Shown: one piece after another, positions 34,370 to 42,460 of the stretch | How positions within the stretch are numbered: position 1 is the first letter of the stretch | Layout of the letters: every line of letters begins with the position of its first letter | Source: Archangium sp. | Lineage (GTDB): Bacteria > Myxococcota > Myxococcia > Myxococcales > Myxococcaceae | Length of the DNA stretch: 64,000 bases | Direction: 5' to 3' | NCBI GenBank assembly: GCA_030681645.1 | Contig: JAUXRX010000056.1 | Location: 248,001 to 312,000 of the forward strand | Made by a program: the position numbers and the translations under genes | The notes under the pieces: generated by a model | What the model was told of the DNA's origin: nothing | The model's input: the letters and a program-made list of their open reading frames with translations, nothing else | Database searches by the model: none

Positions 34370-35908
34370 TCACCAGCTCGTGGGCCGGTAGTCCTTGAGG
34401 AACTTCCCGTAGGAGGGCTCGGCGCCGTTGGCGACGGTGAAGATGGGGTCGATGACGCGCGCGGCGCCGTCGACGATGTCGAGGGGCGGCTGGAACCCGA
34501 GCGAGTCCTTCTTGCGCGTGGCGTGCTGCGCGGGGTCTTCGTCGGTGACCCAGCCGGTGTCGACGGCGTTCATCAAGATGCCGTCCTTCGCGTAGTCGGG
34601 CGCGCTGGTGAGGGTCATCATGTTGAGCGCGGCCTTGGCCATGTTGGTGTGGGGGTGTTTGTCCGTCTTGGTGCCGCGCGAGAAGCTGCCTTCCATCGCA
34701 GACACGTTGATGACGTGCTTCGCCGCGGCGGGGCTCTTGCGCATCAGCTCGCGCAGGCGGCCCGCGAGCACGAAGGGCGCGACCGCGTTCACCAACTGCA
34801 CCTCGAGCAGCTCGGGCGTGCTCACCTCGTCGAGCGTCATGCGCCACGAGTTCATGGTGCGCAGGTCGACCTGCTGCAGGTCTGCGTCCAGCTTCCCCTC
34901 GGGGAAGACCTCCATGCCGTAGGTCGCGTCTTCGTAGGTGTAGCGGACCTGGCTCAGCCGGGCCGAGGCCGCCACGCCCGCGCCCGCGCCGTGGCTCACG
35001 TGCCAGTTCGACAGGCCGGTGACGTCGGGCGCGCCGGCGCCGAGCTGCGGGAGCGCACCCATCGCGCCCAGACATTCCTGCCGGCCCTGCAGCAACGACT
35101 GCGCGCCTTCGGGGAGCGAGGTGAGCGGGGCTTCTTCGAGCGCCATGAGGTGACTGAAGAAGCCCACCGGGCGTCGCACCGTCTGCGCGGCGTTGTTGAT
35201 GAGCAGGTCGAGGCGCGGGAGGCGGCGCGAGAGCCAGCGCGCGAACAGCTCCACGGAAGGTGAGTGCCGCAGGTCGAGGCCGTGCACCTCGAGGCGATGG
35301 CCCCAGTCCTTGAAGTCGGGCTCCCGGGCGTAGCGAACGGCCGCGTCGTGGGGGAACCGGGTGGTGACGAGCACGCGCGCGCCCGCCCGCAGCATCATCA
35401 GCGCGGCCTGCTGGCCGATCTTCAAGCGCGCGCCGGTGATGAGCGCCACCTGGCCGTCGAGCCGCGCGGTCTGGAAGCGCTTGGCGTAGTTGAAGTCGCC
35501 GCAGCTCACGCAGAGCGCGTCGTAGAAGTGGTGCACCTTGTTGAACTCGACCTTGCAGACGTAGCAGTACCGCGACTTCTCGAGCGTGGGGCCCTCACGC
35601 GTCTCGCCGGGGAGCAGCGGGAGCGGCGCGGTGAAGACGGCTTCCTGCCGCGCCACGCGGATGGCGGTGCTGTCGCGCACCACGCGATCGCGGGCGGCCC
35701 GCAGCTGCAGGCGATCGCGGCGCAGCGCCTTGCTGAACGCCTGGATCTCGTGGCGGAGCGGGCTCGCGGCGCGGCCCGCGGCCATGAGGAAGGCGCGGCG
35801 CGCGTCTTCGGGCATGGCGGCCAACAGGGCGCGATCGGCGACCACCGCTTCCAGCACTTCGGTGGCGGCCTGCAGTTGCTCGAGGGTCAGGGTACGGCGG
35901 TCACTCAT
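34370..35908 (-). CDS. SDR-fold oxidoreductase with N-terminal zinc-ribbon extension
   Basis: 512 residues from the ATG at 35908. The first 105 residues are helical. A zinc-ribbon-like pair CYVC...CVSC follows (Cys115, 118, 133, 136). The SDR Rossmann fold begins at about 150 with VALITGARLKIG (TGxxxxIG cofactor loop), then LLINNAAQT (NNAA motif). The usual active-site YxxxK is replaced: the aligned phrase reads HTNMAK, with Thr where Tyr is expected, though NVSAMEGSF supplies the upstream Ser. Substrate unknown. The insertion between the NNAA motif and the catalytic strand is long (about 100 residues). Confidence 0.85.
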   Translation of the reverse strand: MSDRRTLTLEQLQAATEVLEAVVADRALLAAMPEDARRAFLMAAGRAASPLRHEIQAFSKALRRDRLQLRAARDRVVRDSTAIRVARQEAVFTAPLPLLPGETREGPTLEKSRYCYVCKVEFNKVHHFYDALCVSCGDFNYAKRFQTARLDGQVALITGARLKIGQQAALMMLRAGARVLVTTRFPHDAAVRYAREPDFKDWGHRLEVHGLDLRHSPSVELFARWLSRRLPRLDLLINNAAQTVRRPVGFFSHLMALEEAPLTSLPEGAQSLLQGRQECLGAMGALPQLGAGAPDVTGLSNWHVSHGAGAGVAASARLSQVRYTYEDATYGMEVFPEGKLDADLQQVDLRTMNSWRMTLDEVSTPELLEVQLVNAVAPFVLAGRLRELMRKSPAAAKHVINVSAMEGSFSRGTKTDKHPHTNMAKAALNMMTLTSAPDYAKDGILMNAVDTGWVTDEDPAQHATRKKDSLGFQPPLDIVDGAARVIDPIFTVANGAEPSYGKFLKDYRPTSW

Positions 35909-35938
35909 GAAGAGTGGGCCCATACCCGGTTCGGCGGC

Positions 35939-37180
35939 TCAAGGTAACAGCCTGGCCACCCGGTCCAGCGCGGCGAACGTCTCGGGGAGCCGCTCGGCGG
36001 TGGCCATGCGTTCGGGCAGGGCGAGGATGGCCTCGTCGACGTCGAGGCTGCGCCCGTAGAGCGAGAGGGCCGCCTCCACCGCCGTCTGCGCGCTCTCGAG
36101 CGCGAGGCGTGGGCCGATGAGGGCCAGCTGCTCTGCCGCCGCCTTCGCCTCGCGGAGGTCGTTGGCCGCGCGGCGATCGTGCAGCACCAGCACCTCGCGC
36201 TGGTTGATGGACGAGAGCGACTCCAGGTACTTCGACAAGCCTTCGCTGGTGAGCTTCGCGGCGCTGACCGGCTGCTTCGCCAGCGTCGAATCGAAGTGGC
36301 TGAGCTGCCAGCGGTCGGCGGGGCGCATCATGGCGAAGGCAGGGCTGGCGAGGAACGTGGCGAGCGCCTTGCGCACGCCCAGCAGCGCCACCTCGCTGCC
36401 CTCGCGCTGCAGCCGCTCGTGCGGCCCGGTGAGCGCGCGGCCGAGATCGGCCAGGCCGCGGCGCACCAGCAGGGCGCGCTGCAGCATGGTGAGGTGGCCC
36501 GGCGCGAGGCTGGCGGAGTCGAGGCCGGGCGCGAAGGTCTCGCACACCGCGGTGAGCACGGCGAAGACGCCCTGGCTGGTGGCGCCCTGCGTGTCGTCGA
36601 TGGCTTCGACGGCTGGGGCGATCTCCCGGTCTTGCAGCGAGAGCTTCACCCGGCCGTCGACCTCGGCCAATTGGCTCGAGAGCCCGTACTCGATGGAGGA
36701 GATGGTCTGGATCAACGCCGCGAAGCGCTGCGCCTCGCTCTGCGGCTTGTGCTCGTCGATGCCGTCGAGCAGCGCGCCGATGTCACCCGCGCCGAGTGAG
36801 AGGTCGTCAGGCGTCGAGGCCCCTGCCGCCTCGAGGTCTCCGAAGGTGAAGTCGGCGTCGCCTTCAGGGCCGGGGCTCTCGACCTCGGGGCGCAGGCGCT
36901 GGCAGAACGCGAGCATCTCGCGCAGGCCCTTGAAGGTGCCGTTGAGCAGCGCACGCACGGTGATGACGGCGCCGGTGTCCTCGCCCAGCTCGCCTTCGCT
37001 GTCCTTGAAGCGGTGGTAGAGCGATTCGTCGAGGCCCTCGAGATCGACGAGCGCGGCCTGCGCCAGGCGCACCAGCTCGGCCACGGCCTCGGCGATCTTC
37101 GGCGTGCGGATCGACGACAACAACCACCGAACCGAGTCGGCGGTCACTTGCTGGCTAGCCGGACTCGGTGGGGCCCTCAC
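35939..37180 (-). CDS. Hypothetical helical protein
   Basis: 413 residues if the GTG at 37180 is used, which has an AGGG-containing stretch just upstream; a GTG at 37147 is an alternative. The long open frame upstream to 38158 is the antisense shadow of the methyltransferase gene. The sequence is mostly helical and acidic, without signal peptide or membrane segment. No family recognised. It is 30 bases upstream of the SDR gene on the same strand and divergent from the TrmN6-like gene at 37271. Confidence 0.7.
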   Translation of the reverse strand: MRAPPSPASQQVTADSVRWLLSSIRTPKIAEAVAELVRLAQAALVDLEGLDESLYHRFKDSEGELGEDTGAVITVRALLNGTFKGLREMLAFCQRLRPEVESPGPEGDADFTFGDLEAAGASTPDDLSLGAGDIGALLDGIDEHKPQSEAQRFAALIQTISSIEYGLSSQLAEVDGRVKLSLQDREIAPAVEAIDDTQGATSQGVFAVLTAVCETFAPGLDSASLAPGHLTMLQRALLVRRGLADLGRALTGPHERLQREGSEVALLGVRKALATFLASPAFAMMRPADRWQLSHFDSTLAKQPVSAAKLTSEGLSKYLESLSSINQREVLVLHDRRAANDLREAKAAAEQLALIGPRLALESAQTAVEAALSLYGRSLDVDEAILALPERMATAERLPETFAALDRVARLLP

Positions 37181-37203
37181 GACGGCCCGCACCCTACCCT
37201 CTT

Positions 37204-37237
37204 GGTCGGTTGCTGTGATCTCCGACAGCAACCGACC
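37204..37237. promoter_or_regulatory. Perfect 13-bp inverted repeat upstream of TrmN6-like gene
   Basis: Arms GGTCGGTTGCTGT (37204-37216) and its exact reverse complement (37225-37237), 8-base spacer. It lies in the 90-base gap between the divergent genes at 37180 and 37271, 33 bases before the ATG. It could be a dimeric regulator site or a 5' leader hairpin. Confidence 0.65.
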
Positions 37238-37270
37238 TCGGGGCTCCCAGTCGGGGTAAGGCAGCGATCG

Positions 37271-38107
37271 ATGGCACCCACCTTCAAGGGCTACGTACTC
37301 CCTGGGCCGACCCCGCCCGGCCTGCCCGAGGCCGAGTTCCCCGAGGGCACATCGCTCGACGCCATCTCCGGGCAGTTCAAGCTCTTCCAGTACAAGAAGG
37401 GCCACCGCTTCTCGACGGACGACGTGCTGGCGGCCTGGTACGGCACCACCAACGCGCCCAGCGCTTCGCGGGTGCTCGACCTGGGCAGCGGCATCGGCTC
37501 GGTGGGCATGGTGGCGGCGTGGCGGTTGCCGGGCGCGCGCTTCGTCACGGTCGAGGCGCAGGACATCAGCGTGGCGCTGGCGCGCAAGTCGGCCGCGTAC
37601 AACGGGCTGACCCAACGCTACGAAATGCGCCTCGGTGACTTCCGCGACGTGAACGTGCTGCGCGACGACGAGGTGTTCGACCTGGTGCTGGGCAGCCCGC
37701 CCTACTTCCCGCTCGATGCGGGGGAGCACGGAGATCACCCGCAGAAGATCGCCTGCCGCTTCGAGGTGCGGGGCGACATCAGCGACTACTGCGCGGTGGC
37801 GGGAATGCACCTGGCGCCGGGTGGCTGGTTCGCCTGCGTGTTCCCGGTGTCGCCACCGCACCAGCTCGAGCGCGTGCTGGCCGCGGCGAAGAATGCGGGG
37901 CTGGCCATCGTGCGCCGGCGCGACGTGGCGCTGAAGGAAGGGGAGCCACCGCTGCTGGGGCTGTTCGCGATGACGCGCGCGGTGGATCTCCCCGAGAGCT
38001 TCCGCGAGAAGACCTGGGTCGAGCCGGTGCTCACCATCCGCCGCACGGATGGAACGGTTCACCCCGAGTATTCGGCGATCAAGCTCTCGTTCGGATTCCC
38101 GCCCTGA
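37271..38107 (+). CDS. SAM-dependent methyltransferase, TrmN6-like (tRNA1(Val) A37 N6-methyltransferase family)
   Basis: 278 residues from the ATG at 37271, which has GGGGTAAGG about 10 bases upstream. It carries the SAM motif I VLDLGSGIGSVGMVAAW and, at motif IV, SPPYFPL in the place of the NPPY of N6-adenine methyltransferases. The QFKLFQYKKGHRFSTDDVLAAWY start is typical of the YfiC/TrmN6 family, which methylates A37 of tRNA1(Val). The Asn-to-Ser change in NPPY is also found in other members, so activity is not excluded. It stands alone between a divergent and a convergent neighbour. Confidence 0.85.
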   Translation: MAPTFKGYVLPGPTPPGLPEAEFPEGTSLDAISGQFKLFQYKKGHRFSTDDVLAAWYGTTNAPSASRVLDLGSGIGSVGMVAAWRLPGARFVTVEAQDISVALARKSAAYNGLTQRYEMRLGDFRDVNVLRDDEVFDLVLGSPPYFPLDAGEHGDHPQKIACRFEVRGDISDYCAVAGMHLAPGGWFACVFPVSPPHQLERVLAAAKNAGLAIVRRRDVALKEGEPPLLGLFAMTRAVDLPESFREKTWVEPVLTIRRTDGTVHPEYSAIKLSFGFPP

Positions 38108-38114
38108 CTCCCTG

Positions 38115-38155
38115 CGCCTCCCTCTCCCCGAGGGGGAGAGGGTCGGGGAGAGGGC
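38115..38155. repeat. Palindromic repeat family A, strong hairpin
   Basis: Ten-base arms CCCTCTCCCC (38120-38129) and GGGGAGAGGG (38133-38142) with a 3-base loop, then a second GGGGAGAGGG. It lies between the convergent genes ending at 38107 and 38168. Confidence 0.75.
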
Positions 38156-38167
38156 CAACCAACCAAG

Positions 38168-38941
38168 TTAGCGCGCGAGTGTCGCCACGCCCGGCTCGGC
38201 CACCGAGTTCGAGGTGGTCTCGCGATACTGCAGTCCACCCGAGACGCAGTACTCGTAGGTGCGCGTGCCGACGCTGAGCGTCCCAGCCGCGGTGGTAAAG
38301 GCCGAGGCGCTGCCCGTGGGGAGCACGGAGGTCCAGGCGCAGGAGCACCCGCCGCCGCTCGCCGAGCAGGTCGCCGTGGCGCCTGCGGCGGTGAAAGCCG
38401 CTTGAACGGTCGCGCACCCGGCCACGGCACACACCGGGGGAATCGTCGCCGTGCCAGTGAGGGTGAGCGTGGCCGCGCGCGTGACGGTGCCGGAGACGAA
38501 GTCCACCGAGCCGTTCACCGTGCCCGCGGTGTTGCTGAACGTCACCGCGCCACCGGCGCCGGTGCAGGCGGACTGCAGGCCCAGCAGCAGCTTCGACTCG
38601 TCGACGCAGAAGCCGGTGTAGCAATAGCGGCCGCTGAGCGCGCCACCGCAGGCCCCGGGCGTGGGGAGCGCGTTGCAGTTCGCGGCCACCGTCACGTTCA
38701 CCTGCTGCGGGGTGCACTGAGAGCCGCCGCCACCACCCGTCGCGGAGCCACCGCCTGTCGCGGAGCCACCGCCTGTCGCTGAGCCACCGCCCGTCGCGGA
38801 GCCACCGCCTGTCGCGGAACCTCCGCCTGTCGCGGAGCCTCCGCCGGTTCCGCCGTCCGCGCCGGGGGTGAGGCCCCCGCACGAGAAAACGAACGCTGCC
38901 GAGACGGCAAGAAACGCCAGGCCCTTCGTGGTGACAGCCAT
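38168..38941 (-). CDS. Lipoprotein with GGGSAT repeat linker
   Basis: 257 residues from the ATG at 38941 (MAVTTKGLAFLAVSAAFVFSCGG, lipobox-like VFSC). After the lipid site comes a linker of six GGGSAT repeats, encoded by six 18-bp units (38739-38846). The mature domain is beta-rich, with many small residues and several Cys (QCTPQQVNV, CGGALSGRYCYTGFC). Function unknown. Convergent with the TrmN6-like gene, divergent from the LysR gene. Confidence 0.75.
   Translation of the reverse strand: MAVTTKGLAFLAVSAAFVFSCGGLTPGADGGTGGGSATGGGSATGGGSATGGGSATGGGSATGGGSATGGGGGSQCTPQQVNVTVAANCNALPTPGACGGALSGRYCYTGFCVDESKLLLGLQSACTGAGGAVTFSNTAGTVNGSVDFVSGTVTRAATLTLTGTATIPPVCAVAGCATVQAAFTAAGATATCSASGGGCSCAWTSVLPTGSASAFTTAAGTLSVGTRTYEYCVSGGLQYRETTSNSVAEPGVATLAR
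38739..38846. repeat. Six 18-bp tandem repeats encoding a GGGSAT linker
   Basis: Consensus GTCGCGGAGCCACCGCCT (plus strand), six adjacent copies with 0-3 changes each. Repeat number can be expected to vary by slippage, changing linker length in steps of six residues. Confidence 0.85.
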
Positions 38942-39008
38942 GTACGACCTCCCAGTGAGTGGACTGCCTGCTGTGTTGCCGGCGCGGTCGAAGCTGATCC
39001 GCCTGTCT

Positions 39009-39051
39009 CCCTCTCCCTGCGCAGCGGGGAGAGGGCTGGGGTGAGGGGCCG
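39009..39051. repeat. Palindromic repeat family A between divergent genes
   Basis: Arms CCCTCTCCC (39010-39018) and GGGAGAGGG (39028-39036), then the GGGGTGAGGGGC flank. Unlike the other copies it lies upstream of both neighbouring genes (38941 and 39076), in the 134-base gap that should hold their promoters. Confidence 0.75.
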
Positions 39052-39075
39052 ATCGTCCTGAGGTACACTGTTCAG

Positions 39076-39978
39076 ATGAACCTGACAGTGCTGCCGTCAT
39101 TGGACTCGTTCCGTTGCTTCGTGGAGGTGGCGCAGCGGCTCAACTTCCGCGCCGCGGCGAAGGCGGTGGCGTTGACGCCAGCGGCGGTGAGCGGGCGCAT
39201 TCGCCAGCTCGAGGAGCAGATCGGCCAGCCGGTGTTCATCCGCACCACGCGCTCGGTGCAGTTGACCGACGCGGGCGCGGTGCTGCTGCCAGCGGCGAAG
39301 GACGCGCTCTTGCGCGCCGAGCGGGCGATGCGGATCGCGCGGGGCGAGCTGGGGCCACCGGCGCTGGACGTCACGGTGGGCACGCGCCACGAGCTGGGCA
39401 TGTCGTGGGTGCTGCCCGCGCTGCCGGTGCTGCAGGAAGCGCTGCCGCACGTCACCTTCCACCTGAGCTTCGGCGCGGGCAGCGACCTGCTTGGCCGGGT
39501 GCGGGAAGGCACCCTGCCCTGCGCCATCGGCTCGATGCGCATCGTCGACCCGTCGCTCTTCGGAGATCCCCTGCACGAGGAGCGCTACGTGTTGGTGGGC
39601 GGGCCGAAGCACCTGGCGCGGGTGCCGCTGAAGAAAGAGGCCGACCTGCGCGCGCACCGCCTGGTGGACATCGACGCCAGCCAGCCGCTCGCGTCCTACC
39701 TGCGGGGCGCGCCGGGCGGCGCTGAGCTCAGCTTCGGCGAGGTGCTGTCGATGGGTACCATCGCGGCGGTGCGCGAGGTGGTGCTGCAGGGTCACGGGGT
39801 GGCGGTGCTGCCGGAGTACCTGGTGGCCGACGACCTGCGGCGCAACCGGCTGGTGCGCCTGCTGCCGAAGCGGGCGCTGCGCACCGACTGGTTCCGGCTC
39901 TTCAGCCGCACGGGTGACGAGCGCAGCGCCCTGTTCGCGACGATGGCGAAGTCACTGAGGTCGCTCCCCTTGAAGTAG
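39076..39978 (+). CDS. LysR-family transcriptional regulator
   Basis: 300 residues. The N-terminal winged helix-turn-helix is typical (SFRCFVEVAQRLNFRAAAKAVALTPAAVSGRIRQLEEQIGQPVFIRTTRSVQLTDAG), followed by the periplasmic-binding-protein-like effector domain. The family most often controls a divergent neighbour, which here would be the GGGSAT lipoprotein gene at 38168-38941; a target elsewhere is equally possible. The effector is unknown. Confidence 0.93.
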   Translation: MNLTVLPSLDSFRCFVEVAQRLNFRAAAKAVALTPAAVSGRIRQLEEQIGQPVFIRTTRSVQLTDAGAVLLPAAKDALLRAERAMRIARGELGPPALDVTVGTRHELGMSWVLPALPVLQEALPHVTFHLSFGAGSDLLGRVREGTLPCAIGSMRIVDPSLFGDPLHEERYVLVGGPKHLARVPLKKEADLRAHRLVDIDASQPLASYLRGAPGGAELSFGEVLSMGTIAAVREVVLQGHGVAVLPEYLVADDLRRNRLVRLLPKRALRTDWFRLFSRTGDERSALFATMAKSLRSLPLK

Positions 39979-39982
39979 GGAG

Positions 39983-40023
39983 CCCCCTCTGCCTGCGAAG
40001 CGGGGAGAGGGCCGGGGTGAGGG
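39983..40023. repeat. Palindromic repeat family A, slightly degenerate
   Basis: Left arm CCCTCTGCC (39985-39993) has one mismatch against right arm GGGAGAGGG (40003-40011), followed by CCGGGGTGAGGGGCG. It sits between the convergent ends of the LysR gene (39978) and the lipoprotein at 40028. Confidence 0.7.
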
Positions 40024-40027
40024 GCGA

Positions 40028-40528
40028 CTACTCCTCGAACAACCAGCACCCGGCGAACGACTGCTCGGGCAAGGTCGACAGATCCACGATCCCTGGCAGC
40101 GTGGTGGCCACCTCGAACACCTGGCTGGTCTCGGGATCGCACACCCCGCCGCCGACCTGGAAGAAGAGGCTCATCTGTCCGAACTCAGAGAGCGTCGAGT
40201 CGTAGGGGATCTCGAACGCCCCGCCCTGCACGGTCGCCGAGCCCCGCGCGACGACCGAGATGCCGCAGCCCATCATGCCCAGCAGGTAGCGCACCTCGGT
40301 GCCATCGGCCGCGGCGAGCGAGTGCACGCTCACCACGTCCAGCGCGGGCTGGAGCGAGGTGACGGGACGTAGGCGCGGGGTGAGCTGGGTGAACTCCAGC
40401 CGTTCCGTGCCAGGCCGGGAGGTGGGCGTGGCGGCGGCGAGCGGTGCCTCCTGCACGGCGGGCACGGCGGGGTCGATTCCGCAGGCGGTGAGGGACAGCG
40501 TGACGGCGAGCAGCGACGTTCGAAGCAT
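40028..40528 (-). CDS. Small lipoprotein, unknown function
   Basis: 166 residues from the ATG at 40528 (MLRTSLLAVTLSLTACG, lipobox LTAC). The mature part is beta-rich with five scattered Cys. No family recognised. It lies 111 bases downstream of the ArsM-type gene on the same strand, so it may be the last gene of that transcript. The frame stays open up to the ArsM-type stop at 40640, but the lipobox argues for this separate start. Confidence 0.65.
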   Translation of the reverse strand: MLRTSLLAVTLSLTACGIDPAVPAVQEAPLAAATPTSRPGTERLEFTQLTPRLRPVTSLQPALDVVSVHSLAAADGTEVRYLLGMMGCGISVVARGSATVQGGAFEIPYDSTLSEFGQMSLFFQVGGGVCDPETSQVFEVATTLPGIVDLSTLPEQSFAGCWLFEE

Positions 40529-40639
40529 GGCGTGACCTCCAGGGCCGGCCGGCCGCCGGATGGAGTACTCAGCCACAGTCAGATTGTGTTGAGTGCGCGT
40601 CTTTTCAGTACGCCACTGTTCACGAATCAGAAACAGCGC

Positions 40640-41803
40640 TCAACAGCAGCCGGGGCCGCTGCACACCGGCCCGGCCGCCGTCGTCTCCTCGTACCCCTCG
40701 CCCTTCGTCTCCTTCGCCGAGCGGATCACCAGGTCCTGCCCGCAGGGGAAGGGCCGCACCTCCGCTGGCGCGGGCGGCACGCGCGGCTCCACCAGGTCGA
40801 AGTGCTCGCGGTACGGCTCCTTCGCGTAGAGCCCGAAGGTCTTCGCGCACACCGCCACCGGCACGCCACGCACCAGCCGGTGACCATCGTCGTCGCGCAC
40901 CTCGCTGAAGGGCCCGCGGTAGATGACGGCCTGCTTGTGGTCGAGGCAGGGGCCTTCCTTCCCCTTGTACGCGGCCACCGTGACGCTGCGGAACTCGATG
41001 CCCTCGACGGTGCGCCACGGCTTCACGTCGCGCCGCAGCACCTGCATGCCGTAGAGGCCCGCGTCGGCGAAGGCCTTGAGGAAGAGGTCTTCGCGCATCG
41101 CGCCCGACACGCAGCCGCTCCACAGCTCGGGGTTCTGCTGCAGGTGCGCGGGCACGTCTTCGTCGCTGACGATGTCCGAGATGATGGCGCGCCCGCCCCG
41201 CTTGAGCACGCGGTGGATTTCCTGGAACAGGCGCTGCTTCTCGTCGCCGCGCACCAGGTTGAGCACGCAGTCGCTCACCACCGCGTCGACCGAGTCTGCG
41301 CGCACCAATGGCTCGTGTTGCCTGAGCCGGCTCAGCTCGGCCTCGAGCGCGGTGAGCCCGCTGGCCGCGGTGATGGGGTGCCTCGAGAGCCAGCCGTCGA
41401 GCTTCTCCAGGTCGACGCCCAGCTCCTGGATGCGGCCCTTGAGGAACTTCACGTTGAAGAAGCCCACCTTGCGAGCGAAGGCAGGCGCGTTCCTGCGCGC
41501 GAGCGAGAGCATGTCGTCGTTCATGTCGACGCCGATGACGCGGCCGCGCGGGCCCACCACCTGCGCGGCGAGGAAGACGCCCTTGCCCCCGCCGCTGCCG
41601 AGGTCGAGCACGGTCTCGCCTTCGCGCAGCCACGGCGTCGGGTCACCACAGCCGTAGTCGCGCTCGAGCACCTCGGCGGGGATCGCCGCCAGCAGCTTCG
41701 GATCGTAGGACACGGGACAACACAGCCCGGTCGCCGCTCCGGCGGCGGCGCTGTACGTGCTGAGCACGCTGGCCTCGAGATCGATTCTGGGGAAGTCGCT
41801 CAT
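40640..41803 (-). CDS. arsM: Arsenite methyltransferase-type enzyme (ArsM family)
   Basis: 387 residues, ATG at 41803 (ATGA overlap with the DUF1847-like gene). SAM motif VLDLGSGGGKGVF at 66-78. The three cysteines that bind As(III) in ArsM/AS3MT are all in context: Cys52 in YGCGDPTP, Cys179 in SDCVLNL and Cys231 in SGCVSGAM. Additional Cys pairs lie near the start (CC at 28-29) and at the very C-terminus (CSGPGCC). Known members convert arsenite stepwise to methylated arsenicals using SAM and thiols. Here it faces a divergent arm with a second ArsM-like enzyme, a Cys-rich peptide and a radical SAM enzyme, so a peptide-linked or other metalloid substrate is also possible. Confidence 0.88.
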   Translation of the reverse strand: MSDFPRIDLEASVLSTYSAAAGAATGLCCPVSYDPKLLAAIPAEVLERDYGCGDPTPWLREGETVLDLGSGGGKGVFLAAQVVGPRGRVIGVDMNDDMLSLARRNAPAFARKVGFFNVKFLKGRIQELGVDLEKLDGWLSRHPITAASGLTALEAELSRLRQHEPLVRADSVDAVVSDCVLNLVRGDEKQRLFQEIHRVLKRGGRAIISDIVSDEDVPAHLQQNPELWSGCVSGAMREDLFLKAFADAGLYGMQVLRRDVKPWRTVEGIEFRSVTVAAYKGKEGPCLDHKQAVIYRGPFSEVRDDDGHRLVRGVPVAVCAKTFGLYAKEPYREHFDLVEPRVPPAPAEVRPFPCGQDLVIRSAKETKGEGYEETTAAGPVCSGPGCC

Positions 41804-42387
41804 TTTCGCAGGGCGGTGACGGGGTGGTGGTCGAGCGCGCGGTCCTTCACCACCAGGGTGGTGACCGGCGCCTGTGCTTCTTCCTGCAAGATGAGGTCGT
41901 GCCCGAGGCACAGGCCGAGCTGAACGATCAGCTGCACGCCGGCCTCGTTGAGCAGCTTCGCCTGCGCCACCGGGTTGCAGATCGACGCGAAGCGGTCGGG
42001 GTGCGCCTTGGGCAGCTCGATCTCGTCGTAGTCCACCGCGCCCACCCGGCAGCAGGCGAGCTCGGCGTGCACCTGCGCGGCGTCGAGGCGGCGCGCCAGT
42101 TCCTGCGCTTCCTTCGTGAGCGACACGCAAAAGGCCACGCCCACGCGGGTGATCTGGCGCTGCTTGACGAAGAAGAGCAGCTCCTCGACGCGATTGCGTT
42201 TCTTGTGGTCGGCGTCGAAGGGCGCCTGGTCGGCCACCCGCATCAGCTCGGCGCGCCCGGGCTCGAGGTAGCTGGTCACGTCGCCGGTGAGCTCGGGCTT
42301 CGCCAGGGTGGGGCAGCTGGCCGGCATGCGCGCGCAGTCGCCCCGGAAGGACGCAGCGGTGTGGCAGGTGGCGCAGCCCGTGAGCAC
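41800..42387 (-). CDS. DUF1847-like putative metal-binding protein
   Basis: 195 residues with a GTG start at 42387. The Cys-rich start GCATCHTAASFRGDC...SCP resembles the N-terminal metal-binding element of the DUF1847 family. A central domain with RVGVAFCVSLTKEAQELARRL and a C-terminal CNPVAQAKLLNEAGVQL..GLCLGHDLIL phrase also fits that family. No signal peptide, so cytoplasmic. First gene of the minus arm; it overlaps the ArsM-type gene by 4 bases. Function in the family is not known; handling of a metal, metalloid or thiol is inferred from its Cys content and neighbours. Confidence 0.75.
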   Translation of the reverse strand: MLTGCATCHTAASFRGDCARMPASCPTLAKPELTGDVTSYLEPGRAELMRVADQAPFDADHKKRNRVEELLFFVKQRQITRVGVAFCVSLTKEAQELARRLDAAQVHAELACCRVGAVDYDEIELPKAHPDRFASICNPVAQAKLLNEAGVQLIVQLGLCLGHDLILQEEAQAPVTTLVVKDRALDHHPVTALRK

Positions 42388-42460
42388 GCAGAGTCAGAGC
42401 AGCGCCGCGCGCCGAAGGATTCCCGCGAACCGCGCGTGGTGCTTGCAGGCTCAGAAGTGC
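42388..42460. promoter_or_regulatory. 73-base divergent promoter region of the ArsM/radical SAM locus
   Basis: Only 73 bases separate the GTG starts of the two divergent arms, so a shared control region is very likely. I could not pick out an ArsR-type operator or -35/-10 boxes with confidence, and no ArsR-like gene lies nearby. Confidence 0.5.

Noticed and set aside
35939..38158. 739-residue minus-strand frame
   Set aside because: Upstream of about 37180 it is antisense to the TrmN6-like gene; only the downstream 413 residues look like a real protein.
40028..40642. TGA after the C-terminal CC of ArsM with an open frame beyond: possible selenocysteine
   Set aside because: The in-frame extension has no conserved-looking sequence, leads into a separate lipoprotein signal peptide, and no SECIS-like hairpin is evident just after the TGA.
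42361..42387. CATCH in the DUF1847-like protein as a haem site
   Set aside because: No signal peptide, so it would not reach the haem-attachment machinery; the Cys belong to the family's metal-binding start.
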